Shown here: in pieces, positions 27,801-37,900 of the stretch | Numbering within the stretch: position 1 is the stretch's first letter | Layout: each line of letters opens with the position of its first letter | From: Linepithema humile | Taxonomy: Eukaryota > Arthropoda > Insecta > Hymenoptera > Formicidae | Direction of reading: 5' to 3' | NCBI RefSeq assembly: GCF_040581485.1 | Contig: NC_090132.1 | Span: 9,125,001-9,189,000, forward strand | DNA: 64,000 nucleotides | Notes under the pieces: generated by a model | Database searches by the model: none | Seen by the model: only the letters and a program-made list of their open reading frames with translations | What the model was told of the DNA's origin: nothing | Program-made: the position numbers and the translations under genes

Positions 27801-30800
27801 TGGTAGTTGAATTGCAGCGCATGTTTTTCAACATCTGGCAGCGATATCGGCTAAAAAATGGCGTGCATATTTTTTAATATTTATATGAAATAAAAATACC
27901 GCACGCTTGTTTATTATACAACAGAATCGAAATCAAATTTTCACAGAGAGAAGAGAGGAAAAAAAATATTTGTATCAAAAGTCTATAATATTTAGGTTCT
28001 GCATACTCAAAAAAATATTTCACTGATGTAGTTAGATTTCTAGATATCGCAACAAGAATGTATCGCTATTTTTCGTATCTGTGAAAACATTGTTTGTCAC
28101 ATATAGAATTTATAGCAGTAATGTTCTAGCAATAGCTTCTGAAAAATTTAGGTACCATTGCTAAATGTTATTCATTGCATGATCTAACACGTGATTGATC
28201 TTATATAGATAGGCGCTTTAGAGAAACTTTCTTTTTAAAGTTCACAAACAATACAGATATATATTCTGTTTCTGTCATCTAAACTGATTAAGTAATTACA
28301 TATGCAATATCACAACAGTTGCTAATCATTTATCTGTTTTAGTTAATTTTTTACACCTAGAAAATTTTAGCTATTATTGCAAGATTATTTTTTTGAGTGC
28401 AGGTAACGAAATTTTATGTTACATTCTGGTGATGTAAAACACATTAATTTCAGCTGAGAAAAGTTTTGTTTAATTAAAAGTTTTTACTACCGGGAGTTTA
28501 TAACTAACGGGATTAAATTAAAAGTTTCTGAATGTTTTTGAAAAAGCCACGAAATCACACCTCCGTGTCTCATATTTCTATCCCAGCTCGTACTCGTACG
28601 ATCCGCTAATATTCCTGTACAGATTTATTTTGTGCAACATTTGTGGCGTGAATTTTTTATGCAGGAAAGCGCGAGATAAGGGTGATACTTACGGCGCCAT
28701 TGATTTGCACGCCCTTCAATCGGATCTGCCGAATGCAATCAGGCTTCGCTGTCAATTCAACGATACCCTTCAGCTTCAAGGTAGCGTCACCCTGAGCTTC
28801 GGGAACCGTCGTTACGGACGTTCCTTCCAAATCGTATATATATGTATGTCCTTCCTGATAGGCTTTACCTCCGTGCACTGAAAAAAATTACACGAAAAAA
28901 ACATTTAAGTTAAATCCAGAAAAGACCCACTTGATTTGATTAAGAATGCAAAACTAATCTACTTTTACTTTAAATAAAATTTCCAAAGTTTGAAAAAGAT
29001 TGTGGCAAATTAGAGATTCTTTATGAATTGCTGATCTAAATATACTTACATCCATGGCAGCCGACTGTACATTTACCTGTAACGAGAGAAAAAAAATAAT
29101 GTGTTAATTTCTAGCAGTAACTTAAAAAAAAAAAAAAGTATATATCTAATATTAATTATATTAATCATTAAAGTAACAAAAAATAAATAATTAAATACGA
29201 GTATATAGAGAATACTCACACGTTTGTTTCTTATGATACAGTAAATGACAAAATTATTGTCTCACATACTTAATTTAATCTCGCTTTAACTTTCAAATTT
29301 TATCGATAAACCGGATTTGAGCAAAGAGAAAACAGACGGTTATAATCTATTATGCTCGACGCAGATTATTTTCAGAAAAAAAAAAGATATTTATGCATCG
29401 CGAGTGAACTCGTTGCGGAGGGTCGAGCGCTGATAACGTGTTGTTAATCGTGACTCTCTTGACCCTGGACCATGGAACTTTCATTTTTGTTCGATAGAGC
29501 GGGTCGGTACCCGCGAACCAGCGGTTTAATGGTGTGTACCACAATAGTTTCACCCTTTAACATTTAAATGGAACAAAGTGACTTTTCGCACGGGAGTTAT
29601 AAAAGGGAACATATCAATCAATTGTATAAAAGCTTGTTGTAATTTGACATTTGCATCATGCTGCTTTCACTCGGCCAAACTTTCAATTTGTACGAGTTTT
29701 AAATTTTTATTGTGTTTAATTTAATTTTATTCGCCATTAAATATTTTTCTAACATTTATATATTTTATAAATTGTGCGAAATATTTGAACTACGTTGTAA
29801 AAAAATACTGAAAAGTATTTAACATTGATGTTTGTCAATGCTTAGTACAGGCTTTTATCTTTAGCCGTAATTTCACTTTATCTCGTTTACATTGGAAAAA
29901 TAATATCGATGGCAAAATTCATAGTTCATAAACATGTAAGAGATAAATATAATCATTAAGTTTACGCGCATGGAAAGTCTTATTTTTTACAAAATGCTGA
30001 TTGTACAACTTTATTAAATGAGATAAATTATTAAGAGTTGATGCGTTCTATTAAAGATATAATTTTTGTATCAATGTTTTTCAGATAAACTGTTTACCGA
30101 GTTACCAATATAAAGAAATAACGGATGTCTACTGGGCGGAAGTTTATAGTTCACAAACACAGCAACTATTGCGAAAACATCAATATTAATTTTGCTGCAT
30201 AGAACACGTACATCTGTTTTACAATTTGTATTTAGAATTCTTCGTATTTACCAAACAAATGAATGTTGTAGAAGTTTATTATTAAAATTTCATCAATCGC
30301 TAAAAATATATTTAACGTAAAGAAATCTTGTTAAGAACAGATTATGCGAGCTGGTTAAATGTTATTCAATATTATATCAAGATTAATCAAAATGAAAAAC
30401 AAGCACATCAAAATCTGCACTTTGCGCCGAGAGTTGCATAATTATTTGCTCAACCAAGAGATTGAGTACAATCAAACGCACGATTCGGCGAAAATTATCT
30501 TCTCTTTGCAAAACCAAATAAGTAACAAAAATTAAAATCAAAACGACTTGCCGACCTGCAAAAAAAATATATATTTGCAAAAAGATATGTAAAAATATAT
30601 TTTTTTTGGACATAAAAAAATATAATTTTTGTACATAAAAAATTATATATTTTTTTTGTACATATCTTTTTGCAATCTACAAGTCGTTTTGGTTTTAATT
30701 TCTGTTACTCATATATATATATAAGTTTAACTACTTCTACACGACTCTAATCGTTTCTAATTGAGGAAAACACTAATTATCATATGTATTGTATATATAT

Positions 30801-33800
30801 ATATATATTTATTTAGTGTTTTCCTTTAAACGATTAGAATCTTGTAGCGGAAGTAGTTAAACTTAATCGTCATAATTTGCATTCGCAAAATATATGTGAA
30901 TATAAAGAAGCGCTATTAAGAATCTTTTATTACTGTTATTGCAAAAGGAACGCGAGGCAATCTTCTTTATGAGCCGGACGAGTAGTTTGTTTTTTCCTAG
31001 AGAAATAATACAACCGAATAATACAACTTGTTCTTATAATGAACAAGAATATACGGACTGTATTTTATTTAAACATTAACGGTATAAAAAAAGAAAGGGG
31101 TGAAATAACAGCGCGACCGAATAAATGAAGAGAAAAGGAGATGGATGAGATGTAGCAAGAGAAAGGGGAAGCGTTCCTTCAATGGGGACAAAGGGATAAC
31201 AAAGGGATAAAGAACGACGTATACGCAAAGAGGAGGTGGGCAGAGTGAGAGTCTCGAGAATAGACAAAAAGAAGGGTGAATCTATTCGGTGAAGCTGTAT
31301 ATTGTTTCTCCGCGATGATACCGCGAATGCCGGCGATCAATTTCCCTCCCCTAATTGCCGTCACTTTGACGGCAATCTACAGGCTCGTCGAAATATTCCT
31401 GCGGCGATTCCTCTCTCCGTTATTACTGGACCGTAACCAGACTCTCACGTTCCATTCGACAGAACGTGCGATAAAAGAATTTTTTTCAACTTGTATTAAA
31501 ACTTTTGCTCCTTTTGATTGCTTTTTTTTTCGCAGGGGGATTATTTGTGGACTCTTTCGTTAATTTGGAGCCGAATTTTTCATAGCAACAATCGAGATGT
31601 TTGTAGATTTTAATTAAGTTAAACGTTTCGCAAACTTACTTTTTCAAAACTCATAAAAATTTTATTTCTTTATTTCATGTCATGTAAATTTAGATAGATT
31701 TTAGTTTAATTCGAGATTTCCTACGCGAAAAAATATGTGATATTAAAAATAAGGAAAAATATTTATTTTTAAATTTCTATTAAAAAGAAATTAGTTAAAC
31801 ATGTGTATAAATCTCTAGAATATGATTTGTTAACCAAAATCGTGATTACACTTCTGAAACGTTACATCATTTATAATGCAATGTCGCGATGCAAATATGC
31901 ACAACATAAAATTTACCATTTCGTTCCAAGATTCTCGTCGAGATTTTGCTGTAATCTAACAATTGCAACCATAATTTCTCGCGTTCCCCTAATGCGCGTG
32001 GCACGATTAGGGATGCTCTCGTTGTATTACTTAAGCATACGTATTATGCAAATTCACGGCGAATGGCAAAGTATCCACTTTCATGTTTCATGCTCAGGGG
32101 CGCTGTATCCTTCTCGGCATTATTTTATGCCGCATTTAAACGTCGATCTTTCTCTTCGATGATCCCCTATTTTCTGCTCGTATTTTTAACCCGACAATCG
32201 CGCTTCCATTTCTCACAAGCGCGCTATTGTAATTATTTATCACAGAATTTAATGCACCGTCAATAGCCGTTGAGTGACTTGATATAGCGCGAGATGTTAC
32301 GTTTAAAGAGAAATTTATATGAAAACGTCCATCTCTCTTTCTCTCTCTCTCTCTCTTTATCGCGCGCGGCTTCTATTTCCTGGTGTTTCTGGAGATACGA
32401 TGCAACCATGGCTGAAGCAATTGGAAAAACGTATCGTCAGCGGAAAAGTGGCGATTGCAATTGGACTCTATTCGATGCCATTTTGCTCGATCGAGCAGCG
32501 GTGAGAGAAACCTGGGCTGCTTATATTCCCTTTACGTACTTTAAAACGCGGCGATGTGTGAAAGAACATTTGTTACGGCGCAACGGCCAGATCGGATCTA
32601 TTTTACTGGGATGTAGGGACGTCGGATCAATTTACCAAATGTCCGGTCAAACACGGGGGACCTGTAATCGTTTCAATGATACGGGCCTCGTTCCAAGCAC
32701 CGATACGTCATATACGAACTCTTTAACTATTATTTTGTTACTTCTAGAACGTGCAAGAAAACTCCGCGTTCACACATCACGTCGAATTCTATCCCTGTAA
32801 ATTTTACTAATTATTTTCCTTATTGACGAAAAGCATTGGCATGTAATCTTACATGCAAATCATGTTGTAAGAAGATAATAAGCGACCGTTATACATTCTA
32901 CTGATTAATTTATTACATATGCATTAATATGCGCTAATGCACTTGATTATTCTCAATTAGCTTGCACATCGATCAAAGGGAAAAAAATATGAAGACACAT
33001 GATAAAGCGTTATCAGCAATACAGCGCTGTAAAGAATGTCCCATATCGTTCGGGAGCACAAACATAAAATCGGTTATTGTAACTGCAGGATAAATAATCT
33101 TTTATCACCAACTCCGTGCCGGGAGAATAATATTTGTAATCACTTGGCGGCTCATATATATTCACGCTTATCCGCTCGAAATTCTGAATATATTTGTTAA
33201 TCAATGAACATGCTGTAGCGTACCCTGCGTTCGTTAAAGTTAAAATGTTTACTAAGGAAAATGCAATAAACAGTTAGTTGAAATCTGGCCTCTTCTGTAT
33301 TTACTATAATCAGAAAGTAATTTTCCTTAAATTTTTTTAATAACAAGAAAGTTAAACACAATCAGCCGCTGATAGCAAGCTTTGCTTCGTTTAACATAAA
33401 AGTACGAGGAATTGCGATTTTGATTAATCAAATTTTAAAACAAAACGTAGTATAAAGTGGAAAATAACAAATCAAGAACATAAATAAAACCTTATCAATG
33501 AATGAATTACGCAGCAAAGGCGGGAAAAAGGAGCAAAAAGAGTACGGAAAAACAATACTTTACCTCGTTATTATATTTGAAAGAAGTTAATACAAATCTA
33601 ACGCGGCTACGTGATAAAAGATAAATTTTTTTTAAAATGTGCATCAAACATAATTTAAGGAAAAACATTTCGACATTTTTTATCGACCGCGCTAATAACG
33701 ATAAACCAACGATAAAATTTCACGATTTCCCGAAATCCTACCAAGAATATCATCAATTTCGACATTTATTCGCGATAATTTTTATCCTTGACACAACGAA

Positions 33801-34906
33801 TAACCTTATGATATTCAAACCTGACCGTGCTCAGCACATTGACCCTTTCTATCAACTCGCGCATTAATCTTTAATTTGATACAAAAATTAAGATTCATCA
33901 AAGTCATCCGGTCTTCTTGAAAGATTCGTTAGACATAGCTCAAATCTTTGTGTCTGGATATTAGAAAAACAATTTTGATACAAAGAGATGAGGTTTCATC
34001 AACTTTTTAGGACTATCAGAAATTCAACGAAGATTCATCCAAAATTCGTTTATCAGTTATTAATTTGAAAGATCAGTTATTAATGAGAGAAAAAAACCAT
34101 TTTATAAATGGCTATCCTAAAAATTTCAATTTTTGGAAAAGATAAGATTTAATTTAACGCTGTCATAATGTTTCGTTGCAATTATAATTAAAATATTAAT
34201 TATAAAATAATATGCGCGCGATATTATAGAAATTAATTTTACTTTTTACTTCGTATTTAAGATAAAATTGTTCGAATAAGCAACTCTACAGAATAATGAT
34301 ATTATTTTGTACTAAATTAATGACATATTCTTAGATATTGTGTTAACTGTGCTATAGCAATTTATTTTAATTAATTCTTCATTAATCAATAAAAACATTT
34401 ATAAAAAAAATTTATGCTTGAAAAAGCAATATTTCGGAATCCGCATGTGAAAAAATGCGAATATTTTTCTACTTCTGCTTTTGCTATATTTGTATGTAAA
34501 AATTGCGATATTAAAGTTGAAAATTTTGCGTTTTTCCATCAATAAAATTCGAAAATCCTGAAATATCGTTTCATGCACAAAATTTTTCCTCTACATATTT
34601 ATTTAGTGTTTTTCCAAGATATAATTAGAACTTTCTAAACTTTTATCATATTTCTCGTTTAGAAAAATAAATCGAGCCTTTGCCCTTACAATTTTCATAT
34701 TTCTCTAGTTATTGAAGAAGAGCGCACGGCAGCCTCGTCGCACGTGCAGCCTCTCCAAAGAGTAGGGCACGAAGTACGGAGTACTTTGCAGAAAGGGATG
34801 AGATAGCAATGTAGTAGCATTTTCTGCTTTACTTACTCGCTGAGGCGTCGACCGCCAGGAAGAGAAGGAGACAGCCGGCGAAGACGGCCGTCTTCGCGAG
34901 CCCCAT
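10687..34906 (-). CDS. apolpp: Apolipophorins precursor (apoLp-II/I), complete 25-exon gene
   Basis: Encodes the secreted structural protein of lipophorin, the insect haemolymph particle carrying diacylglycerol, sterols and hydrocarbons; it belongs to the large lipid transfer protein family with vitellogenin and apoB. Coding exons in transcript order: 34837-34906, 29050-29076, 28693-28877, 27668-27850, 22997-27565, 22414-22908, 21950-22136, 21582-21798, 20381-20673, 18405-18599, 18050-18276, 17131-17623, 16763-16947, 16470-16690, 15663-16236, 15297-15544, 14910-15153, 14238-14474, 13228-13370, 12678-12844, 12262-12445, 12009-12147, 11732-11920, 11113-11358, 10687-10920. Every junction is GT-AG and phases agree throughout, giving 3383 residues, the family's usual size. 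I see no frameshift or internal stop. Domains: signal peptide (about 1-23), vitellogenin-N lipid-transfer region (about 35-600), RGKR cleavage site (711-714), a long beta-rich lipid-carrying region, helical segments (about 2500-2700), and a von Willebrand D region (about 2790-2960) with Cys-rich C-terminus. Identification is by recognised family sequence and architecture. The terminal UTRs were not determined. Confidence 0.96.
13228..15153 (-). CDS. apolpp: Apolipophorin exons 17-19: von Willebrand factor D region
   Basis: Exons 14910-15153, 14238-14474 and 13228-13370 encode a von Willebrand D-like module: a strand segment IIVDGGHFFTFDGSHFSVPG followed by DCTYVLAQD, then VTCSYKLPLVCTIRVSGFYH, GLLGDGNNEYYDDYTLPSGK and a following Cys-rich segment continuing into exon 20. 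The GLLGDGNNE sequence corresponds to the GLCGN-type turn of VWD domains. Exon phases are 2/0/0/2. The domain is found at the C-terminus of insect apolipophorins and vitellogenins. Confidence 0.93.
15663..16690 (-). CDS. apolpp: Apolipophorin exons 14-15: helical apolipoprotein-like segment
   Basis: Exons 16470-16690 and 15663-16236 encode about 265 residues (roughly 2443-2707) rich in Lys, Glu, Leu and Ala without Pro in long stretches, for example ELKKLKEELHADQTIKDIQ and QLNELQKEYEQLVAKIEEV. This composition suggests amphipathic helices or coiled coil, unlike the beta-rich middle of the protein. Such helices are expected to contact the lipid surface; that role is inference from the family. 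Confidence 0.85.
18344..18384. repeat. Perfect 16-bp hairpin inside a short apolipophorin intron
   Basis: ATACGTTCTGAGAAAA (18344-18359) and its exact reverse complement (18369-18384) are separated by 9 bases. The pair lies in the 128-base intron 18277-18404 between coding exons 10 and 11, just after the donor in transcript sense. Confidence 0.85.
18600..20380. other. Apolipophorin intron 9 with a GC/CpG-rich core and TGACGTCA site
   Basis: This 1781-base intron is AT-rich at both ends, but its middle (about 18970-19720) is GC- and CpG-rich. It contains a perfect palindromic TGACGTCA (19201-19208), which matches the CREB/ATF consensus, plus related ACGTCA half-sites near 19136 and 19174. No splice-compatible coding exon is evident. 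The composition contrast suggests a regulatory element or an old insertion; function is inferred only. Confidence 0.4.
22997..27565 (-). CDS. apolpp: Apolipophorin giant exon 5: lipid-transfer N-terminal region and apoLp-II/I cleavage site
   Basis: One 4569-base exon (1523 codons, phase 0 at both ends) encodes residues 156-1678. It begins IDVLGGCPTDFNF, the conserved continuation of the vitellogenin-N domain, and runs through the helical lipid-pocket region (for example the LSNKNDIVAIYQKAKAG and CPCPHVASNLKELL segments). RGKR at 25889-25900 (residues 711-714) fits the furin-type site that separates apoLp-II from apoLp-I. Near residue 930 the CFEQLHPITGQTICVYVDLP segment is typical of the family. 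The rest is repetitive Lys/Asp/Val beta-strand-like sequence. It is GC-rich compared with the introns, and several long antisense open frames across it are codon-bias shadows. Confidence 0.95.
28005..28399. mobile_element. MITE copy 1 (395 bp, inverted termini) in apolipophorin intron
   Basis: This non-coding element begins TACTCAAAAAAATA and ends with the near inverse TTATTTTTTTGAGTG, giving terminal inverted repeats of about 13 bases. The dinucleotide CA flanks both ends (28003-28004 and 28400-28401), a candidate 2-base target duplication. It is almost identical along its length to 60439-60834, with a handful of substitutions. It carries no transposase, so it would be non-autonomous. It sits in the intron 27851-28692 between coding exons 3 and 4, and no splice site is disturbed. 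Confidence 0.88.
29050..29076 (-). CDS. apolpp: Apolipophorin 27-nt micro-exon 2
   Basis: A 27-base exon between acceptor TTACAG and donor GGAT|GTAAGT supplies residues KCTVGCHG plus split codons at each end (phase 1 in, phase 1 out). It is too short for ordinary ORF finding and is supported by phase agreement with exons 1 and 3. The two Cys residues lie at the mature N-terminus. Confidence 0.88.
30521..30709. mobile_element. AT-rich fold-back (palindromic) element A
   Basis: The outer arms 30521-30550 and 30680-30709 are inverted copies of about 30 bases with two mismatches (core AAAACGACTTG / CAAGTCGTTTT). Inner TTGCAAAAAGATATG and CATATCTTTTTGCAA segments pair as well, so most of the 189 bases can fold into a hairpin. 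No coding capacity. A palindromic MITE-like element is the simplest reading; no target duplication was established. Confidence 0.65.
30722..30865. mobile_element. Fold-back element B adjacent to element A
   Basis: Arms of about 50 bases (30722-30775 and 30814-30865) are imperfect inverted copies, starting TAAGTTTAACTACTTC and ending GAAGTAGTTAAACTTA, around a TA-rich loop. It is only 12 bases from element A. A degenerate fragment resembling TTTATTTAGTGTTTT recurs near 34597. It is probably a hairpin-type non-autonomous transposon. Confidence 0.7.
34837..34906 (-). CDS. apolpp: Apolipophorin exon 1: start codon and signal peptide
   Basis: The ATG at 34906-34904 opens a 23-codon segment, MGLAKTAVFAGCLLLFLAVD then ASA, a typical secretory signal: short basic start, hydrophobic core and small residues before the probable cut. 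The donor is A|GTAAGT (phase 1). It joins the 27-base exon 29050-29076, giving a mature start near SKCTVGCHG. This start is chosen because no other upstream in-frame ATG precedes such a leader and the splice phase fits exon 2 exactly. Confidence 0.92.
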
Positions 34907-37900
34907 GGCTTTCTTTTTCCCCCCGGATACCGCAAACTATTTAGCACTACTACTCGCACAATCAGCGGTGACACGATCGGCGGCCACGGGCGAACACGAC
35001 AAAAGCGTCCGCGCTTTTCTTCGCGGCGGCTTTTATGCTCTCGCTGCTCCCCCACTCGAAATCTTTCCTATGTCATGTCAACGTTCATACGTATGTCCGC
35101 TCATAGCCGGTTCCCGTCATCTCTGTGATACGCAGGAGATAAAAAGATCCACGACACGAGGGAGAGCGATCGAGAAAGCAAGAGTTATCGAAATTTTCCT
35201 CTGACATCCATGGTAAATACATGAGACAAATTCTCGAAACGGACGCTATTTAGATCAAATCTAACCACCCTGTAAAGCGCGACTTATCGTAAAACAACAG
35301 TTCGTTTCCTGTCACTGTCTCTCCCATCACTGTTGTTTCCTGTAATGCGCTTATTAAATATATTTATAAAGTAACTTTCTCATTTTTTCTTTGAAAACGT
35401 AAATTTAACGTTAATTTAATCTCATAAATTTAATTAATAATATTTACAATGCTTTGACAATTATTTATATAAAAAAAGAATAATGGACAAAATTCAATAG
35501 ATTTTGTATTGAATCATATATTACTTGTTGTCTTGTTGCGATTGATATTTCTTTATCTAACAGATGTTGTATGATTTTTCTGCCGCATTTAGGCTGAATT
35601 TCTGCATTAATCAATTCAAAAAATTATATTTACGATTTTTTTTTTGAAAAAATGTTTTACATCATTTTCTTTGTTTCGTATATCATACCGTTATCTTGTT
35701 CACAAAGGAAACCCTTTGTCATACTTCCTCTATAGATTCGTTAAAATTTTTGATAATTCCAACATATTTTCTTCAATATTGTTCATTTTATATATTAATA
35801 TTGAATTAATAATTTCAATTCAAGGAAAATAGTTCTTCGTAATGCTATAATTAAAAAAAAGTTTTAGATCAAAATTGCGTAGGCGTTTGTAACTACATTA
35901 CACGTGCGTTTTATAAGCACAAACCAAACACGTGTTATATGAAGAATTTGTTTCGTAATTGCATACACATTATGATATCTTTCTCGTATACTGATATCGT
36001 TGTTAGTTTTCGCTAATCCCTTGAAAGAGTAAAATACTTGAAACAATGTGAATTCGTTAAACGCTTTTGATGTTAGAAATTTGTGGCGATATGTTACGCT
36101 ATTATTATCAATTACTGTAAAATAGCCAGGGGCCCACTTAGTTTTATTATATTCAAGACAGAGTTTTAAGAAAATAATTGCAAACAGATGGATGCTTACG
36201 AAATCTTTACTCAACGATCAAATATAAGACCTTTTTGGCGCATTTTTTTCTTACTCAAATATGATCTACATTACAAATGCGCTACATTTTCACATTTTTT
36301 ACTTAAATTATTTCCATAGGACAATAAAAAATTGTGAAAAATGCTGAAACATAATTTCGCACAGTTTTGCACAATTCATATGTTAAAATATTAGTAATGT
36401 AGATAAATGTTATCAAAAACATACACACAACGATTTTTCGCTTTTATTTGCGTTTACATTCCACTTGCATCGTGATTTTTTATCTAAATCAGTATTTTTT
36501 AATTTCCAATTGATATAACTCAGCATTATTCTGCAGACTTTGATTGACCCGCAAAGGAACAAACAACTCTTATTTATAAATTGCTTGTAAATTATTTATA
36601 AATTATTAGTATATAAGTTGTTCCTTAATCTGTATTTTTCGTATAAATTTAAAATATAATATCATAAAGAGTATACAAGCTTAATCGCTTATATAATAAT
36701 TGCAAATAATATATTATTAAATCTGAAGTCTGGCTGCATAAGGAGATACAGAAGTATAAAGGATACATATGCGCATCATATACGTACATATGCTTATAGA
36801 TTTTTCCATCAGTTGGGCCAAGAAGATTTTCTGATATTTAAGACGGTTCTGGCAATTATTTCTACCCGTTGCATCAATTTCGCAGATCAAAATATGTAAG
36901 TCACTCACTTGGGTCGTGATTAAAAATAATAAATATCGATTATCTATTTAATAACTGCAAAATATTGTAACTTTTTTAAAATGACTTTGATATCGGCGTG
37001 TACTGCGAGTATAAAAAATTACATCCATTTCATGGAAATGAGTCCACTATGATATCGCGTTATCATGAATGACGATAGAAAAGCAAGCAGTAAAACTGTT
37101 TTGTGGTGATAGTAAAAAGAATGAACATGGGACAGATTCAGATCAATTATCAGTGTACATATCAGTGCTATCTCATAATGCTTCTTAGATTTTGAAGATA
37201 GTATTCTGTCGTCAATCTGTATAGCGATATTTAAAAAACAGTTCAAAAATTACAACATTAAATTTTATTTTCAGGATATCTGGATACGGAACTTTAGAAC
37301 TTGTGACAGTTAAGCGAGTCAACAGCAAGATATCGAACAAGAGAGAAAGAGACTTGTAAAAAAAATAGAGTAAGATATATGTATATAGTGTGATAGTTGC
37401 GCCCAGTTAACAGACCTCTGCTCTAGAATAAATTAACAAGATTAAGCTAAAAAAGGCTATTGTTTCCATGTCAAAGCATTAACAGCTGTGATGTTTATTA
37501 CTGAGACGTCAACAACTAGAGATATTTGTTTAGAATTTCTGCCACACTTTAAAAGTTCCTGCGTATTAAAGTTATATATTCTTGAAATATATATGATAGA
37601 ATTTTGTTAATTAATTTGAATACTATTCATTTATATTATTTTAATTTAATTATTTTAATTATTATTTAATATTATTTCAATGCAGATTTAATTGCTAAGG
37701 CATTTAATCTTAATAAATAGAAATTTACAATGAATAATGTTCTGCGATTAAATTATTGTTAATACAAAACCAATACCAAATATATTATTCAATTTACAGC
37801 TTAAATAACGTTCGATAATTTTATAATACAATTCATTATTAAATCAAAATAATTAATTTACAATTGCGTTTGTACAATTATATTAAATGTCGTTTGCATT

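Larger units (their letters stand above)
29077..34836. other. Apolipophorin intron 1 (5.76 kb)
   Basis: This is the longest intron, separating the signal-peptide exon from the 27-base exon 2. It is mostly AT-rich. It holds two adjacent fold-back elements (30521-30709 and 30722-30865), a slightly GC-richer part at about 31100-32750 with a short CT repeat at 32335-32358, and otherwise nothing I can name. Long first introns often carry enhancers, but I see no specific site to call. Confidence 0.75.

Noticed and set aside
32294..32800. 168-codon plus-strand frame in apolipophorin intron 1
   Set aside because: Starts in a CT repeat, has mixed non-protein-like composition and no splice signals or recognised domain; chance frame in a GC-richer patch.
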